Shown: positions 30,769 through 33,310 of the stretch, piece after piece
How positions within the stretch are numbered: the stretch's first letter is position 1
Layout of the letters: each line of letters opens with the position of its first letter
Source of the DNA: JAJPXC01 sp964510535
GTDB lineage: Bacteria; Bacteroidota; Bacteroidia; Bacteroidales; Muribaculaceae
Direction: 5' to 3'
Assembly (NCBI GenBank): GCA_964510535.1
Contig: CAZECG010000021.1
Span: 1 to 33,310 of the forward strand
Length of the DNA: 33,310 bases
Translations under genes and position numbers: made by a program
The notes under the pieces: generated by a model
Databases searched by the model: none
What the model was told of the DNA's origin: nothing
The model's input: the letters and a program-made list of their open reading frames with translations, nothing else

Positions 30769-32895
30769 ATGGCTAAATCAGACGAAGCTTTAAAATATAC
30801 TCGCAATATCGGTATCATGGCTCACATCGATGCCGGTAAAACGACAACCTCTGAACGTATTCTGTTCTATACCGGTCTGACCCACCGCATCGGTGAGGTC
30901 CATGACGGTGCCGCCACCATGGACTGGATGGAGCAGGAGCAGGAACGTGGTATCACTATCACCTCTGCCGCAACCACCACATTCTGGAAGTATGACGATG
31001 AGAAATACAAAATCAACCTCATCGACACCCCGGGGCACGTCGACTTCACTGTTGAGGTTGAGCGTTCGCTTCGCGTGCTTGACGGCGCAGTTGCCGCATT
31101 CTGTGCTGTGGGCGGTGTAGAACCCCAGTCAGAGACTGTTTGGCGTCAGGCTGACAAGTACAACGTTCCCCGTATAGGCTACGTCAACAAGATGGACCGC
31201 TCGGGAGCGAACTTCTTCGAAGTAGTGCGTCAGCTCAAAGAGGTGCTCGGTGCTAATCCTTGCCCCATCGAAATTCCTATCGGTGCCGAGGAGACTTTCA
31301 AAGGCGTGGTAGACCTTATCCGCATGAAGGCTATCTTCTGGCACGATGAGACTATGGGTGCTGACTACTCCGTAGAAGAGATTCCCGCGAACCTCCAAGA
31401 CGAGGCTGAAGAGTGGCGAGACAAAATGCTTGAGAAAATCGCCGAGTATGACGATGATTTGATGGCAAAATATTTTGACGACCCCTCGACTATCACCGAG
31501 GCCGAAATCCGCAAAGCTCTCCGTAAGGCGACCCTCTCGATGGATGTCGTTCCTATGATTTGCGGTAGCTCGTTCAAAAACAAAGGCGTTCAGTTGCTTC
31601 TTGACTCTGTCTGCGCATTCTTGCCCAGCCCCGTCGATACCGGCGCTATTGAAGGCCACAGCCCCGCTGACCCCGACAAGGTTGAGGTACGCGAACCGTC
31701 AAGCGACGCTCCTATGTGTTCCCTCGCGTTCAAGATTGCTACTGACCCCTATGTGGGCCGTCTGACATTCTTCCGCGTTTACTCGGGCGATGTCGTTGCT
31801 GGCTCTTACATCCTTAACAGCCGTTCAGGTAAGAAAGAGCGCGTGAGCCGTCTGTTCCAGATGCACTCCAACAAGCAGAACCCGATGGAGAAAATCGGTT
31901 GCGGCGATATAGGCGCAGGTGTCGGTTTCAAGGATATCCGCACGGGCGACACTCTTTGCGATGAAACGCATCCTATTGTTCTTGAGGCTATGGAATTCCC
32001 CGATCCCGTGATTGGTATCGCCGTTGAGCCTAAGACTCAGAAAGACCTCGACAAACTCGGTGTCGGCCTTCAGAAACTTGCCGAAGAAGACCCCACATTC
32101 CGCGTTGAAACCAACGAGGAGACTGGTCAGACTGTCATCTCAGGTATGGGTGAGCTTCACCTCGACATCATTATCGACCGTCTCCGTCGTGAGTTTAAGG
32201 TAGAATGTAACCAAGGTCGTCCCCAAGTAACCTATAAAGAGTCTATCACTCAGCCCATAGAGCTTCGCGAAGTGTTCAAGAAGCAGACCGGTGGTCGCGG
32301 TAAATTCGCTGACATCATCGTCCGCGTTGAACCTGTAGACGAAGGCTTCGAAGGCGGTCTCCAATTCGTTGACGAGGTTAAGGGTGGTAACATCCCCAAA
32401 GAGTTTATCCCCTCAATACAGAAAGGTTTCCAAACCGCGATGAAGAACGGTGTGCTCGGTGGCTATCCTGTTGAGCAACTCAAGGTTACCGTAATTGACG
32501 GTTCGTTCCACCCGGTTGACTCTGACCAGTTGTCATTCGAGCTTTGCGCCATCCAGGCGTTCAAGAAGGCATGTGAGAAAGCCGGTCCCGTACTGCTTGA
32601 GCCTATCATGAAGATTGAGGTCGTTACCCCCGAAGAGAGCATGGGCGATGTCATCGGCGACTTGAACAAACGCCGCGGACAAGTTGAAGGCATGGAGACA
32701 AGCCGCTCAGGCGCGCGTGTCGTAAAAGCAAAAGCGCCTCTTGCCGAGATGTTCGGTTATGTGACCGCTCTCCGCACCATCACTTCAGGCCGCGCAACCT
32801 CGACAATGTCGTTCTCACACTACTCAGAGGTCAGCACCTCAATCGCTAAAAACGTCTTGACTGAGTGCCAAGGCCGCGTCGATCTTTTGAAATAA
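30769..32895 (+). CDS. fusA: Elongation factor G
   Basis: A 708-aa translational GTPase that drives translocation and, with RRF, ribosome recycling. G1 is AHIDAGKTT (18-26), switch I GAATMDWMEQEQERGITI (47-64), G3 DTPGHVDF (86-93) and G4 NKMDR (140-144). Domains II to V follow, with GMGELHLDIIIDRL in domain III and the domain IV tip region GGYPVEQLKVTVIDGSFHPV. The sequence is complete and of normal length. It lies 34 bp after rpsG and 18 bp before rpsJ. The tuf gene that follows fusA in many bacteria is missing, an arrangement common in Bacteroidetes. Confidence 0.98.
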   Translation: MAKSDEALKYTRNIGIMAHIDAGKTTTSERILFYTGLTHRIGEVHDGAATMDWMEQEQERGITITSAATTTFWKYDDEKYKINLIDTPGHVDFTVEVERSLRVLDGAVAAFCAVGGVEPQSETVWRQADKYNVPRIGYVNKMDRSGANFFEVVRQLKEVLGANPCPIEIPIGAEETFKGVVDLIRMKAIFWHDETMGADYSVEEIPANLQDEAEEWRDKMLEKIAEYDDDLMAKYFDDPSTITEAEIRKALRKATLSMDVVPMICGSSFKNKGVQLLLDSVCAFLPSPVDTGAIEGHSPADPDKVEVREPSSDAPMCSLAFKIATDPYVGRLTFFRVYSGDVVAGSYILNSRSGKKERVSRLFQMHSNKQNPMEKIGCGDIGAGVGFKDIRTGDTLCDETHPIVLEAMEFPDPVIGIAVEPKTQKDLDKLGVGLQKLAEEDPTFRVETNEETGQTVISGMGELHLDIIIDRLRREFKVECNQGRPQVTYKESITQPIELREVFKKQTGGRGKFADIIVRVEPVDEGFEGGLQFVDEVKGGNIPKEFIPSIQKGFQTAMKNGVLGGYPVEQLKVTVIDGSFHPVDSDQLSFELCAIQAFKKACEKAGPVLLEPIMKIEVVTPEESMGDVIGDLNKRRGQVEGMETSRSGARVVKAKAPLAEMFGYVTALRTITSGRATSTMSFSHYSEVSTSIAKNVLTECQGRVDLLK

Positions 32896-32913
32896 TAAAT
32901 CATTCAAACTAAT

Positions 32914-33219
32914 ATGAGCCAAAAAATCAGAATCAAATTAAAATCTTACGATTACAACTTGGTTGACAAGTCGGCTGAGAAAATCGTAAAGACTGTGAAG
33001 GCTACAGGTGCGGTTATCAGCGGGCCAATTCCCCTGCCCACTCACAAGCGTATCTTCACTGTTAACCGCTCGACTTTTGTGAACAAAAAATCACGCGAGC
33101 AGTTCCAGCTTTCATCATTCAAACGTCTTATCGACATCTACAACTCCACCGCCAAAACAGTGGACGCACTGATGAAACTCGAGCTCCCCAGCGGTGTCGA
33201 GGTTGAAATCAAGGTGTAA
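32914..33219 (+). CDS. rpsJ: 30S ribosomal protein S10 (NusE)
   Basis: A 101-aa small-subunit head protein that also works with NusB in antitermination. It reads KIRIKLKSYDYNLVDKSAEKI, then VISGPIPLPTHKRIFTVNRS and REQFQLSSFKRLIDIYNST, ending LPSGVEVEIKV, all typical of S10. It starts the S10 part of the fused str-S10 cluster and is likely translated from the same transcript as fusA. Confidence 0.98.
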   Translation: MSQKIRIKLKSYDYNLVDKSAEKIVKTVKATGAVISGPIPLPTHKRIFTVNRSTFVNKKSREQFQLSSFKRLIDIYNSTAKTVDALMKLELPSGVEVEIKV

Positions 33220-33258
33220 TAAGTAATAGTTCAATCAATTAATTTAATAAACAGAGAA

Positions 33259-33310
33259 ATGCCAGGATTATTAGGAAAGAAAATCGGAATGACATCCGTT
33301 TTCAGTGCCG
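33259..33310 (+). CDS. rplC: 50S ribosomal protein L3, N-terminal fragment
   Basis: The last 52 bases encode MPGLLGKKIGMTSVFSA and run off the window end. GLLGKKIGMTxxF is the invariant L3 start. Its place after rpsJ is the expected S10-cluster order. Only 17 residues can be read. Confidence 0.93.
   Translation, partial: MPGLLGKKIGMTSVFSA

Overview
This window reads as chromosomal DNA of a gut-type Bacteroidales bacterium, plausibly Muribaculaceae; the family is an inference from gene content and style. The sequence shows repeated promoters of the Bacteroidetes form TTTG-N19/20-TAnnTTTG, A-rich leaders that mostly lack a Shine-Dalgarno, PorT-like outer-membrane and DUF4369-type lipoproteins, and a str-S10 ribosomal cluster with no tuf between fusA and rpsJ.

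Region 1 (1-5.2 kb): a secreted TolB-like (PD40) beta-propeller and an outer-membrane beta-barrel on +; tatA-tatC on -; fabD on +; then a 548-bp gap with a phased 33-bp tandem repeat leading into the promoter of a DJ-1/PfpI gene. Strong hairpin terminators close the barrel gene, fabD and the DJ-1 gene.

Region 2 (5.3-9.1 kb, all -): a compact envelope operon read from 9.06 kb down: PlsC-like acyltransferase, sigma-54 activator without an input domain, LptE lipoprotein, a soluble TPR-like protein of unknown role, and SecG. Genes overlap or nearly touch, and a good promoter lies at 9136-9167.

Region 3 (9.4-26.6 kb): a Wzx/Wzy-type surface polysaccharide locus. Operon A (+): Wzc-type tyrosine kinase/chain-length protein, Wzy-like polymerase, GT2, GT4, and a TupA-like ATP-grasp amidoligase, ending in a 17-bp perfect-stem terminator. 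A Wza-like exporter (-) and a Wzx flippase (+) are divergently transcribed from a shared 263-bp region. Operon B (+): wecC, wecG, wecB (UDP-ManNAcA synthesis and transfer), a thioredoxin-fold lipoprotein that has lost CxxC, and two glycosyltransferases. A convergent GT2 (-) follows. No initiating phosphosugar transferase is present, so initiation on a WecA-type GlcNAc-PP-lipid made elsewhere is likely. The most interesting idea is that the ATP-grasp ligase attaches an amino acid to the carboxylate of ManNAcA, giving an aminoacylated polysaccharide.

Region 4 (26.6-29.5 kb): a CPA2-type cation:proton antiporter with a long cytosolic domain, and an isolated rfbC (rfbA, B and D are not in the window).

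Region 5 (29.5 kb-end): rpsL, rpsG, fusA, rpsJ and the start of rplC, with a clear promoter and an unusually long, structured rpsL-rpsG spacer. I saw no tRNA, rRNA, CRISPR, IS element or phage gene.
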